64,000 nucleotides of DNA from Catenuloplanes atrovinosus (GTDB lineage: Bacteria; Actinomycetota; Actinomycetes; Mycobacteriales; Micromonosporaceae): contig NZ_JAVDYB010000001.1 of assembly GCF_031458235.1 (NCBI RefSeq), positions 4,485,001-4,549,000 on the forward strand. Reading direction: 5' to 3'. Of this stretch, positions 42,019-51,059 are shown one piece after another (position 1 is the stretch's first letter; each line of letters begins with the position of its first letter). A model generated the notes under the pieces. The model worked only from the letters and a program-made list of their open reading frames with translations. It made no database searches and was not told the DNA's origin. A program made the position numbers and the translations under genes.

Positions 42019-45000
42019 CCCGACCCGATCACACCGACGATGCGGCTCCCATCGCCGTGCCGGAACAGCCGGCGTTGTCCCCGGACGGCGAGGAGATCGC
42101 CTACGTTCTGCGCGTCGACGACCGGGACGCCGACCGGATCGTGCGCGGCATCTGGACGGTGGGGACACGTCACGGTGAGCCGCGCCGGCTCACCCGCGGC
42201 CCGGCGGACACCGCGCCGGCCTGGTCACCGGACGGCAGGCGCCTGGCCTTCCTGCGAGGTGACGACGTACCGCAGGTGTGGACGTTGCCCCGCGGCGGCG
42301 GCGAACCGGAGCCGGTGACGTCGCTGCCGTTCGGCGCCGGCCCGCCGGTCTGGTCGCCGGACGGCACCCGCCTCGCGTTCACCGCCGAGGCCGACCCGGC
42401 CGCGGCGGACACTCCGGAACCGCCTCGCCACCCGTACGCGATACACCGGCTCGACGACCCACGGCCGCGCGGTGGCCGGCGCCGGCACGTGCACGTGCTC
42501 GATACGGCCACCGGCCACGTCCAGCGCGTCACCGACGGCGACTGGGACGCCGGCGAGCCCGCGTGGTCACCCGACGGCGCCCGGCTGGCGTTCGCGTCCG
42601 CCAGCGCACCGGACGCTGACCTCACCACCCGGTCACCGATCCACGTCGTCGACCTCACGGACCCGGCCGGCGGCGTCCGTACCGTGGGATTGCGGGAGGG
42701 CTCCGGCACCCGGCCGGTCTGGACCGCCGACGGCGCGGGGCTGCTGGTCACCGGGCATCTCGGCGCACCGGCCGGGCTCGCCCGGCTGCTGCTGGTGCCG
42801 ATCGACGGCGGCCCGGCCACCGATCTGACCGCCGCGCTCGACCGCGCCGTCATGCCCGGCGGACCCGCGTACCCCGGCGGGGTGGCACGACCGGCCGGGG
42901 ACGGCCGGACCGTCGTCTTCTGCGCGCGGGACCGCGGATGCACGCACCTCTACGCCACCGGCCTCGGCGGCGACAGCGGCCCCCGGCCGCTCATCGCCGG
43001 CGACGGCATCACGGTGGCGGGGCTGTCCGTGGCCGGCGATACCGTCGCGGTCGTCCTCGGCACGCCGTCCTCCTTCGGGGAGATCGCCGTCGTGGATCTC
43101 GCCGCGGCGGCCGGCGAGATGACCGTCCGCACCTCGTACACGCCCCCGGACTTGCCGCTGCTGCCGCGCCGGGAACGCGAGTTCCGCATCTCCGACGGTA
43201 CGGTGGTGGCCGGGTGGACCATCCGCGACCCGGCCACCGAGGGCCCCTCGCCGCTGCTGCTCGACATCCACGGCGGCCCGCACAACGCCTGGCACGCCGG
43301 CGCCGAGGAGGTGCATCTCTACCACCAGGTACTGGCCCGCCGCGGATGGACGATCCTGCTGGTCAATCCGCGCGGCAGCGACGGCTACGGCGAGGACTTC
43401 TACACCTCCGCGGCCGGTGCCTGGGGCGAGGCCGACGCCCGCGACCTGTGGGAGGCCGTCGACACGCTGGTCGAGGAGGGCATCGCCGATCCGCGGCGGC
43501 TCGCGGTGACCGGCTACAGCTACGGCGGCTACCTCACCGCGTATCTGACCGGGCGCGACGACCGGTTCGCCGCCGCTGTCGCGGGCGGCATGGTCAGCGA
43601 CCTGACCAGCATGGCGGGCACGTCGGCGGAGGGCCCACCGCTGACCGCCGTCGAGTGGGGCGGGCCGTTCTGGAACCGTCCCGACCGCTACGCGGCGATG
43701 AGCCCGCTCACCCGCGTCGGTGACGTCCGCACACCCACCCTCATGGTGCACGGGACCGAGGACGTGGTCACCCCGCCGGGGCAGGCCCACCAGTGGCACG
43801 CGGCGCTGCGCGCACGCGGCGTGTCGGCCGAGTTGGTGCTCTACCCAGGGGGCACGCACACGTTCATCCTCGACGGCCCTCCGTCGCACCGGCGCGACTG
43901 GAACCGGCGCATCGTCGACTGGGTCGAGCGGTACGCCGGCGGACGATCCACTCCAATCCGCACCGAGCACTGGCGGCGCCGCCTGGCCGTCCTGGCCGAA
44001 CGGCACGGCGTCCCCGGCGCCACGCTCGGCATCCTGCGCATCGGCGCCGCGGACCACGAGGAGCGGATCGAGGTCGCGCACGGGGTGCTCAACCTCGACA
44101 CCGGCGTCGCCGTCACCCCGGACTCGGTGTTCCAGATCGGCTCGATCTCGAAGGTGTGGACGGCCACGGTGGTCATGCAACTCGCCGACGAAGGACTGCT
44201 CGATCTCGACGCGCCGATCACGAAGGTGCTGCCGGAACTGCGCCTCGCCGACCCGGACACGGCCAAGGGCGTGACCATGCGGCACCTGCTCACCCACACC
44301 AGCGGTATCGACGGTGACGTGTTCACCGACACCGGGCGCGGTGACGACGCGGTGGAGCGCTACGTGGCCGGACTGCGCGACGAGGCGCAGGTGCACCCGC
44401 TCGGCGCCACCTGGTCGTACTGCAACTCCGGGTTCGTCCTGGCGGGCCGGGTCATCGAGAGACTGACCGGCTGGACCTGGGACGAGGCGATGAGGCGGCG
44501 CCTGTTCGCGCCGCTGGGCCTGGCGCGCACCGGCACGCTCCCCGAGGAGGCGCTGCTGCACCGTGCCGCGGTCGGCCACGTGCGGGACGGGGACCGGCTG
44601 GTCAAGGCCCCGGTGTGGCAGCTACCGCGATCGGTCGGCCCGGCCGGCCTGATCAGCGCCACCGCCGGTGACGTGCTCACCTTCGCCCGCTTGCACCTGG
44701 CGGGCGGCCGCGCCCCGGACGGCGCGACGCTGCTCAGCGAGGCGGCCGTGACGGAGATGGCCGCCGCTCAGGTGGAACTGCCGGACCGGCACACGCTCGG
44801 CGACTCGTGGGGGCTCGGCTGGATGCGCACCGAGTGGGACGGGCACCGGCTCGTCGGCCACGACGGCAACACCATCGGGCAGTCCGCCTATCTGCGCATC
44901 GTGCCCGGGGCCGGGCTGGCGGTCGCGCTGCTGACGAACGCGGAGAACGCCCGGGACCTCTACGAGGACGTCTACCGGGAGGTCTTCGCCGAGATCGCCG

Positions 45001-45329
45001 GGATCGCGGTCCCGGCGCCGCTGGCCCCGCCCCGGGAACCCGTCGAGGTCTCGATCGCCGCGCACACCGGCGTGTACGAACGCGCCAGCACCCGGCTGGA
45101 GGTGCTGGACACGCCGGAGGGCCCGATCCTGCGCCGTACCGTCACGGGACCGCTTGCGGAGCTCACCCCGGAGCCGGTGACCGTGCACCCGCTGATGCCG
45201 GTCGCCGAAAACTTGTTCGTGACCCGGCTGCCGAACTCCCGCACGTGGACCCCCGTGACGTTCTACCGGCTGGCCGGCGGCGAACGGTACGTCCACTTCG
45301 GCGTGCGCGCCACGCCGAAGGTGAGCTGA
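42015..45329 (+). CDS. S9 prolyl-oligopeptidase-type peptidase fused to a serine beta-lactamase-family domain
   Basis: 1104 residues. Residues 1-~360 form a beta-propeller with TolB/WD-like blades (PAWSPDGRRLAF, PVWSPDGTRLAF). ~375-645 is the S9 hydrolase: GYSYGG (Ser502), GTEDVVTPP (Asp583), GGTHTF (His615). ~650-1000 is a class C beta-lactamase/D-aminopeptidase-type domain: GSISK (Ser710, Lys713), YCN (Tyr802), GHDGN (His949). A C-terminal barrel (~1000-1104) resembles that of esterase/aminopeptidase homologues. All catalytic residues are there. GTG overlaps the ATPase stop, with GGAG upstream. No signal peptide, so it should cleave imported peptides, one domain possibly for L- and the other for D-bonds (inference). 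Confidence 0.85.
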   Translation: MTRPDHTDDAAPIAVPEQPALSPDGEEIAYVLRVDDRDADRIVRGIWTVGTRHGEPRRLTRGPADTAPAWSPDGRRLAFLRGDDVPQVWTLPRGGGEPEPVTSLPFGAGPPVWSPDGTRLAFTAEADPAAADTPEPPRHPYAIHRLDDPRPRGGRRRHVHVLDTATGHVQRVTDGDWDAGEPAWSPDGARLAFASASAPDADLTTRSPIHVVDLTDPAGGVRTVGLREGSGTRPVWTADGAGLLVTGHLGAPAGLARLLLVPIDGGPATDLTAALDRAVMPGGPAYPGGVARPAGDGRTVVFCARDRGCTHLYATGLGGDSGPRPLIAGDGITVAGLSVAGDTVAVVLGTPSSFGEIAVVDLAAAAGEMTVRTSYTPPDLPLLPRREREFRISDGTVVAGWTIRDPATEGPSPLLLDIHGGPHNAWHAGAEEVHLYHQVLARRGWTILLVNPRGSDGYGEDFYTSAAGAWGEADARDLWEAVDTLVEEGIADPRRLAVTGYSYGGYLTAYLTGRDDRFAAAVAGGMVSDLTSMAGTSAEGPPLTAVEWGGPFWNRPDRYAAMSPLTRVGDVRTPTLMVHGTEDVVTPPGQAHQWHAALRARGVSAELVLYPGGTHTFILDGPPSHRRDWNRRIVDWVERYAGGRSTPIRTEHWRRRLAVLAERHGVPGATLGILRIGAADHEERIEVAHGVLNLDTGVAVTPDSVFQIGSISKVWTATVVMQLADEGLLDLDAPITKVLPELRLADPDTAKGVTMRHLLTHTSGIDGDVFTDTGRGDDAVERYVAGLRDEAQVHPLGATWSYCNSGFVLAGRVIERLTGWTWDEAMRRRLFAPLGLARTGTLPEEALLHRAAVGHVRDGDRLVKAPVWQLPRSVGPAGLISATAGDVLTFARLHLAGGRAPDGATLLSEAAVTEMAAAQVELPDRHTLGDSWGLGWMRTEWDGHRLVGHDGNTIGQSAYLRIVPGAGLAVALLTNAENARDLYEDVYREVFAEIAGIAVPAPLAPPREPVEVSIAAHTGVYERASTRLEVLDTPEGPILRRTVTGPLAELTPEPVTVHPLMPVAENLFVTRLPNSRTWTPVTFYRLAGGERYVHFGVRATPKVS

Positions 45330-45331
45330 CC

Positions 45332-46489
45332 GTGGACCCGTCCTCGCACCCGCGCGCGAGCCTGCCACATCTGCTCGGCACCATCGAGGCGCTGATCAAC
45401 TGCGAGTCTCCGTCGGCGGACGCAGCGGCCGTGGCACGCAGCGCCGACCTCGTGGCCCGGATCGGCACGGCGCTGCTGGGCCGCGCGCCACGGCGCATCG
45501 ACGGAATCCATCTCCTGTGGCGCCTCGGTGACCGGCCCGGCCGGGTACTGGTGCTCGGCCACCACGACACGGTCTGGCCGGTCGGCTCCCTGGCCACGCA
45601 TCCGTACGAGGTCCGTGACGGCGTGCTGCGCGGCGCCGGCTGCTTCGACATGAAAGCGGGCGTGGCCATGGCGTTCCACGCGCTGGCCGTGCTCGGCGAA
45701 CCCGGCGGGATCACCTTGTTGATCACCGGCGACGAGGAGATCGGCTCGCCCGGTTCCCGCGGCGTGATCGAGGCCGAGGCGGCCGGATGCGCGGCCGCCC
45801 TGGTGCTCGAGGGCGCCGCCGGCGGTGGCGCGCTGAAAACCGCGCGTAAGGGCCTCGGCCGGTACGTCGTGCGCGCGCTCGGCCGCGCCGCGCACGCCGG
45901 CCTGGCACCGGGACACGGCGTCAACACCACGGTCGAGCTGGCCCACCAGATCCTGCGGACCGACGCACTGGCCGACCCGGCCAGGGGCACGACCGTGACA
46001 CCGACACTGCTGACCTCCGGAGCTAGCGCCAACACCGTGCCCGCCGACGGTGAGTTCGCGGTGGACGTGCGCGCGTCCGACCCGGCGGAACTCGCGCGCG
46101 TGGACGGTGCGCTGCGCGGGCTCCAGCCGGTGCTCGGCGGAGCCCGGCTGGAGATCACCGGCGGACCGGACCGGCCGCCGCTGCCGTGGTCCGCCTCGGC
46201 CGGGCTGTACGACCGGGCCTGTCGCACGGCCCGGCGGCTGGGACTGGCGGTTCCGGCCGCGGCGGCGGTCGGCGGCGGCTCCGACGGCAACCTCACCGCC
46301 GCGGCGGGGACGCCCACCCTGGACGGGCTGGGCGCGGTCGGTGGCGGGGCACACGGACCGGACGAGCACGTCCTGATCGACCTCCTGCCAGAGCGCACCG
46401 CGCTGCTCACCGCGCTCACGGCGGATCTGCTCGCGGACCCGTGCGACGGCACCAACTCCGGCGCCACGATCGGTGTGCCACGACCATGA
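45332..46489 (+). CDS. M20-family metallopeptidase (deacylase/desuccinylase-like)
   Basis: 385 residues. Metal ligands: LGHHDTVWP (His, and the Asp beside it), GAGCFDMKAG (bridging Asp), TGDEEIGS (catalytic Glu and ligand Glu), a dimerisation domain with LGRAAHAG, and a late GAHGPDEH ligand loop. It is like carboxypeptidase G2, ArgE/DapE and N-acyl-amino-acid deacylases. GTG 45332 follows the fused peptidase's stop by two bases. Beside a racemase and an acyltransferase, the likely reaction is removal of the acyl (succinyl) group from an N-acyl-L-amino acid. Confidence 0.85.
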   Translation: MDPSSHPRASLPHLLGTIEALINCESPSADAAAVARSADLVARIGTALLGRAPRRIDGIHLLWRLGDRPGRVLVLGHHDTVWPVGSLATHPYEVRDGVLRGAGCFDMKAGVAMAFHALAVLGEPGGITLLITGDEEIGSPGSRGVIEAEAAGCAAALVLEGAAGGGALKTARKGLGRYVVRALGRAAHAGLAPGHGVNTTVELAHQILRTDALADPARGTTVTPTLLTSGASANTVPADGEFAVDVRASDPAELARVDGALRGLQPVLGGARLEITGGPDRPPLPWSASAGLYDRACRTARRLGLAVPAAAAVGGGSDGNLTAAAGTPTLDGLGAVGGGAHGPDEHVLIDLLPERTALLTALTADLLADPCDGTNSGATIGVPRP

Positions 46490-47445
46490 CGGAGCCGGCC
46501 GAGATGACGAACATGTTTCCCGTGACCAATCTGGACTGCTCTCCGCCGGATACCGGCGCGCCTGGCGTACCCACTGAGGATCTTGATGCTCTCGCCGCCG
46601 ACACCGTCGCGCGAGCCGCGGCCGACGCCGCGGACGTGACGATTCGGCAGGTGAGCGGCCTGGCCGAGATCGAGCAGGTGTGCCAGCTCGTCGAAGGTGT
46701 CTGGCGCACCGAGCCGGGCCGACCCCTGGTCACTCCGGAGTTGCTGCGCGCTCTGACCAAGGCCGGCAACTACGTCGGGGCGGCTTTCCGGGGAAGCGTT
46801 CCCGTCGGCGTGGGGGTCGGGTTCTTCACCCCTCCGGCGGAGCAGACGCTGCACAGCCATCTGACCGGCGTGTCCACGGCCGGGCGGACCCGCCACGTCG
46901 GCTTCGCGCTCAAGCTGGACCAGCGCGCCTGGGCGCTGCGGCACGGCGCGACCGAGATCGGCTGGACCTTCGACCCGCTGGTGAGCCGCAACGCCTACTT
47001 CAACCTCGCGAAGCTCGCGGCGACCGCGGACGAGTACCTGCCCGACTTCTACGGCGTCATGCACGACGACCTCAACGGCGCCGACGCCTCCGACCGGCTG
47101 CACGTGCGCTGGCACCTCAACGCGCCCTCGGTGGTCCTGGCGTGCGGCGGGCTCCCGGACGGCCGGGACGCCGAGGCCGAACGGCGGCACGGAGCGGAGA
47201 TCGCGCTCGGCCGCGGGCCGGGCGGCGCGCCGAGCACCCCCAGCGCCGCGCCGCGGGCGTCTCGCGTGCTGGTGGCCGTGCCGGAGGACATCGAGACGAT
47301 GCGGACCCGCGATCCCGGCCTCGCCGGGGAGTGGCGGCGTGCGTTGCGCGAGACGCTCGCGCCGCTGCTGACCGGCGGCGGCCGAGTGGCGGGCTTCGAC
47401 CGATCCGGCTGGTACGTCGTCCGGCCCGCGGGGAGCCCGCGATGA
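46486..47445 (+). CDS. GNAT acyltransferase of the COG3375 type
   Basis: 319 residues. VTIRQVSGLAEIEQVCQLVE starts the GNAT fold at ~50, GVGVGFFTP is the beta4 region, FALKLDQRAWALRHGATEIG is the CoA-binding helix, followed by WTFDPLVSRNAYFNLAKL, a signature of COG3375 proteins; FYGVMHDDLNGADASDRLHV also fits. In Geobacillus the relative adds succinyl from succinyl-CoA to D-amino acids. ATG 46486 overlaps the M20 stop. The ~40-residue start before the domain is disordered-looking. Confidence 0.8.
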   Translation: MTEPAEMTNMFPVTNLDCSPPDTGAPGVPTEDLDALAADTVARAAADAADVTIRQVSGLAEIEQVCQLVEGVWRTEPGRPLVTPELLRALTKAGNYVGAAFRGSVPVGVGVGFFTPPAEQTLHSHLTGVSTAGRTRHVGFALKLDQRAWALRHGATEIGWTFDPLVSRNAYFNLAKLAATADEYLPDFYGVMHDDLNGADASDRLHVRWHLNAPSVVLACGGLPDGRDAEAERRHGAEIALGRGPGGAPSTPSAAPRASRVLVAVPEDIETMRTRDPGLAGEWRRALRETLAPLLTGGGRVAGFDRSGWYVVRPAGSPR

Positions 47446-48548
47446 CGCTCAGCGGAGTCGAGCTGCGCCGCATCAGCATGCCGCTGGTGGCACCGTTCCG
47501 CACCTCCTTCGGCACCGAGACCGTGCGCGACGTCCTGCTGGTACGCGTGGTCACCGATGCGGCCGAGGGGTGGGGCGAGTGTGTGGCGATGTCCGGGGCC
47601 GGCTATTCCCCGGAGTACACCGACGGGGCCGCCGACGTGCTACGCCGGTTCTTGATTCCGGCACTCGCCCGGGCCCGCCGGTCGGACGGGCCGGCCGTGG
47701 CGCCGGCGCTGAGCGCGGTGAAGGGACATCGGATGGCGAAGGCGGCGCTGGAGACCGCCGTGCTGGACGCCGAACTCCGCGCGGAGGGCCGGTCGCTCGC
47801 GCGGGAACTCGGCGCCACCCGCGACCGGGTGGCGTGCGGCGTGTCGGTCGGCATCATGGACTCCATCCCCGCCCTGCTGGATGTCGTCGCCGACTACCTC
47901 GACGAGGGGTACGCCCGGATCAAGCTCAAGATCGAGCCCGGCTGGGATGTGGCCCCGGTACGCGCGGTGCGCGAGCGGTTCGGCGACGACGTGCTGCTCC
48001 AGGTCGACGCGAACACCGCGTACTCGCCGGCCGACGCGCCGCACCTGGCCAGGCTGGACCCGTTCGGGCTACTGCTGATCGAACAGCCCTTCGACGAGGA
48101 GGACCTGCTCGCCCACGCCGGCCTGGCCGGCATGCTCACCACGCCGGTCTGCCTCGATGAATCGATCACGTCGGCGAGGACGGCGGCCGCGGCGATCCGG
48201 CTCAGCGCGTGCGCGGTGGTCAACATCAAGCCGGGACGGGTCGGGGGTTTCCTCGAGGCGCGGCGCATCCACGACCTGTGCGTGTCCCACGGCGTACCCG
48301 TGTGGTGCGGGGGGATGCTCGAGACGGGGCTCGGCAGGGCGGCGAACCTCGCGCTGGCGGCCCTGCCCGGCTTCACGCTGCCCGGGGACACCTCCGCTTC
48401 CGGGCGCTACTTCGACGCCGACATCACCGCGCCGTTCGTTCTCCGCGACGGACACCTGGACGTGCCCGCCGGGCCGGGTATCGGTGTGATGCCGGACCCG
48501 GCGCGGCTGGACGCGGTGACCACCTGGACGGAGTGGATCGCTTTGTAG
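47442..48548 (+). CDS. N-acylamino-acid racemase / o-succinylbenzoate synthase family (enolase superfamily)
   Basis: 368 residues. IKLKIEPGWD gives Lys161 and Lys163, LQVDAN Asp189, LIEQPF Glu214, CLDES Asp239, NIKPGRVGG Lys263. These are the metal ligands and the pair of catalytic lysines in the same positions as, from memory, the Amycolatopsis N-acylamino-acid racemase. SGAGYSPEYTDGA in the capping domain also fits. The absence of other menaquinone genes and presence of GNAT and M20 partners favour racemase over MenC. ATG 47442 overlaps the GNAT stop. Last enzyme gene of the operon; PucR follows after 75 bases. Confidence 0.9.
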   Translation: MTLSGVELRRISMPLVAPFRTSFGTETVRDVLLVRVVTDAAEGWGECVAMSGAGYSPEYTDGAADVLRRFLIPALARARRSDGPAVAPALSAVKGHRMAKAALETAVLDAELRAEGRSLARELGATRDRVACGVSVGIMDSIPALLDVVADYLDEGYARIKLKIEPGWDVAPVRAVRERFGDDVLLQVDANTAYSPADAPHLARLDPFGLLLIEQPFDEEDLLAHAGLAGMLTTPVCLDESITSARTAAAAIRLSACAVVNIKPGRVGGFLEARRIHDLCVSHGVPVWCGGMLETGLGRAANLALAALPGFTLPGDTSASGRYFDADITAPFVLRDGHLDVPAGPGIGVMPDPARLDAVTTWTEWIAL

Positions 48549-48623
48549 AATTGCACCGATCCAGGACGGTTTTTCGTCCCTCCGTACGAGCTCGCCCCCG
48601 TCGCCGACCTTTAGCGTGGGGCG

Positions 48624-50303
48624 GTGTCGACTTCGGTGAACCTCCGCCCGCAGACCGGTCTGCGTCGTGTCCTCGACGACCTCGGCTACACCCTGCTCGA
48701 AGTGCTGCACGGCGACCCGGGCCGGATCACGGCCGTCGGTGGCGTCGTCATCCACGATCCGCTCGACGAACCGGCACTGCCCGACGGGGCGCTGGTGCTC
48801 GGCGTGGGCCTGCGCGACCCACAGGAGATCATCGAGCTGCTGCGGAAGCTGGGACGGCGCGACGCGTCCGCGCTCGTGCTGCGCTCACCGCTCGACGTGC
48901 CGCCCGCACTCGCCGACGCGGCCGAGGACGCCGGCGTCGTCCTGCTCGGGCTCGCCCGCGGCGCCTCCTGGACCCAGCTCGCCGCGCTGCTCCGGGCGCT
49001 GCTGGCGGAGGGCGACGTGGGTGGCTTCGGCACCGAGACGCTGGGCGGCTTTCCCTCCGGCGACCTCTTCGCGCTGGCGAACGCGGTCGCCGCGCTGCTC
49101 GACGCGCCCGTCACCTTCGAGGACCGCGGCGGCCGCGTCCTCGCCTTCTCCGGCAGGCAGGACGAGGCCGACCAGTCCCGGATCGAGACGATCCTCGGCC
49201 GCCAGGTGCCCGAGCGGTACTCGCGGCTGCTCGACGAACGTGGCATTCTGCGCGAGCTGTACCGCACCGACCGGCCGCTCTACCTGCAGCCGACGGTGAC
49301 GAGGACCGACGAGGTCGCGCTGCCGCGCGTCGCGGTCGCGGTCCGCGCGGGCGACGAGGTGCTCGGCTCCATCTGGGCCGCCGTACGCGCACCGCTGAGC
49401 GACGACCGCATGCGGGCGCTGGCGGACGCCGCCAAGCTGGTGGCCTTGCATCTGCTGCGGATCCGGGCCGGAGCTGACGTGGAGCGGCGGCTGCGGACCG
49501 AGCTACTGGGCACCGCGCTGGAGGGCGGAACCGGGGCGCGGGAGGCGCTGCACCGGCTCGGCCTCGCCGACCAGCCCGTCGTGGTGCTCGCGCTCGACGT
49601 TCTCGGCACCGACACCGGCTCGCTCGGCGACGGCGCCGGGCTCGCCACCGAGCGGCAGCGGCTCGGCGACGGGCTCGCCATGCATCTGAGCGCCGTGCAT
49701 CCGCGGTGCGCGACCGCGGTCATCAGCGAGGTCACGTACGGGCTGCTGCCGGTCCGCGCCACCGACGGCGAGCAACGGGCGGCCCGGATCGCCACCGACT
49801 TCCTCGACCGCATCGGGCCGCGTGCACGAGCCGTCATCGGCATCGGCCCGGTCGCCGCCGACGCGGCCGCGCTACCCGGCGCTCGGATCAGCGCGGACCG
49901 CGCCCTGCGGGTGCTGCGCGACGCGGGCGGCACCGGTAACCGGGCCGCCACGCTGGCCGACGTCCACGTGCAGGCGCTTCTGCTGGAGCTGCGCGATCTG
50001 GTCACCGCCCGCGGGGACCGTCCGACCGGGGCGCTGGCGCGGCTGTTCGCCTACGACGCCCAGCACAACGCGAACCTGGTGGAGACGTTGCGCGCCTGGC
50101 TGGACTCGTTCGGTGACGTGGCCGCCGCGGCCGCCGCCGTCTACGTGCATCCCAATACCTTCCGATACCGGCTGCGTCGCGTCGCCGAGGTCGGCGAGTT
50201 CGATCTCGGCGACCCCGAGGCCCGGTTCGCGGCCATGTTGCAGCTACGGGTGGTGGCGGCGCCGCCCCCGTGTCCGGAGGACCGCTCGCCGGTTACGCGG
50301 TGA
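48624..50303 (+). CDS. PucR/CdaR-type transcriptional regulator
   Basis: 559 residues. N-terminal PucR-like domain (VGGVVIHDPLDEPALPDGAL, ~35-130), a GAF-like middle (~140-280) with VTFEDRGGRVLAFSG, a GGDEF-like region, and a C-terminal PucR helix-turn-helix: LVETLRAWLDSFGDVAAAAA, YVHPNTFRYRLRRV. Regulators of this type control amino-acid, purine or allantoin metabolism in answer to a small ligand. It follows the D-amino-acid operon in the same direction with its own short gap, so it probably regulates it. The start codon is GTG 48624 without a strong ribosome-binding site. Confidence 0.85.
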   Translation: MSTSVNLRPQTGLRRVLDDLGYTLLEVLHGDPGRITAVGGVVIHDPLDEPALPDGALVLGVGLRDPQEIIELLRKLGRRDASALVLRSPLDVPPALADAAEDAGVVLLGLARGASWTQLAALLRALLAEGDVGGFGTETLGGFPSGDLFALANAVAALLDAPVTFEDRGGRVLAFSGRQDEADQSRIETILGRQVPERYSRLLDERGILRELYRTDRPLYLQPTVTRTDEVALPRVAVAVRAGDEVLGSIWAAVRAPLSDDRMRALADAAKLVALHLLRIRAGADVERRLRTELLGTALEGGTGAREALHRLGLADQPVVVLALDVLGTDTGSLGDGAGLATERQRLGDGLAMHLSAVHPRCATAVISEVTYGLLPVRATDGEQRAARIATDFLDRIGPRARAVIGIGPVAADAAALPGARISADRALRVLRDAGGTGNRAATLADVHVQALLLELRDLVTARGDRPTGALARLFAYDAQHNANLVETLRAWLDSFGDVAAAAAAVYVHPNTFRYRLRRVAEVGEFDLGDPEARFAAMLQLRVVAAPPPCPEDRSPVTR

Positions 50304-50316
50304 CAAACATGACACC

Positions 50317-50335
50317 GCCGGGCCGCGCGCCCGGC
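50317..50335. terminator. Hairpin in the gap after PucR
   Basis: GCCGGG and CCCGGC (50317-50322, 50330-50335) form a short stem. It is in the 372-base gap 50304-50675, which otherwise has GC-rich DNA with no convincing gene and, near 50505-50550, an AT-richer part that may hold the promoter of the EACC1-caspase pair. Confidence 0.4.
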
Positions 50336-50675
50336 CCGGCCGGGACGCGGGCGGCGCCGGTCCCGCCGGGCCGCGGAGACGGGCACGGTGACCGTCCCGC
50401 GCAGTTGCGGCCGCGTGGACCGCGCATCCGCCGCGCCGTCGTCACGGTGTCCCGAGCGCGGAAGTGATCGGTCTGCTCCGCACAGATGACGATCGACGGG
50501 ACCGTATGGTTCTCGATTCGAGCGGCTTTTCCGCGGCCCCGGCCTTGATAGCGTCGGCGCCGACGAAGCGGCGGCGCTCTGCCGCGAGCCGAACAGTCGG
50601 CCGACCCGTCGCCCCCTGCCTCGGCACGGCGTGCGACCCGGCGGCAACGGCGATCCTCAGCCTGGGAGTTGTCTC

Positions 50676-51059
50676 GTGGGACCCACATCCGGACTTCGCA
50701 TCGACATCAACGGCGCAGGGCTCGACGACGAGGAACTGGCCGCTCTGAGCCGGAACCTCCGCGGCCTGCTGCTCGAACTGGACGTCGACTCGGTGCGGCA
50801 GGTCAGCGCCGGCGCGGCACCACCAGGAGCGAAGGCCGGCGAGGCCGTCACGTACGGGGCGCTGCTGGTCGCCGCCGCACCCGCGGTGGTCGCCAGCATC
50901 ATCGAGGTCGTCGGGTCGTGGTTGCGCCGGCAGCCGCGGGACATCGAGATCGAGGTGGCCGGACAGCGGCTGAAGGGCACCGTCACCCGCGCGCAGCGCG
51001 ACGCGATCGTCGCGGCCTACCTCCAGCAGGTCGCCGCGACCGTGCCGGTCGTCGAATGA
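50676..51059 (+). CDS. EACC1-like effector-associated protein
   Basis: 127 residues. GLRIDINGAGLDDEELAALS starts a small alpha/beta domain, then LRGLLLELDVDSVRQV, KAGEAVTYGALLVAAAPAVV, ASIIEVVGSWLRRQP and a strand pair IEIEVAGQRLKGTVTRAQ. The D-E-L start, the 'G' turn, the hydrophobic helix and the final strand pattern match EACC1 (effector-associated constant component 1), a small protein paired with caspase, trypsin-like or other effectors in predicted NTP-dependent conflict systems. GTG 50676 has GGGAG 7 bases upstream. Stop overlaps the caspase ATG (ATGA). Confidence 0.65.
   Translation: MGPTSGLRIDINGAGLDDEELAALSRNLRGLLLELDVDSVRQVSAGAAPPGAKAGEAVTYGALLVAAAPAVVASIIEVVGSWLRRQPRDIEIEVAGQRLKGTVTRAQRDAIVAAYLQQVAATVPVVE

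Noticed and set aside
42633-47190. Very long open frames on the minus strand opposite the peptidase, M20 and GNAT genes (648 and 675 codons)
   Set aside because: They are antisense to genes with full catalytic motifs, are rich in Gly/Arg/Ala/Pro, and arise from third-position GC bias. No family motif is visible.
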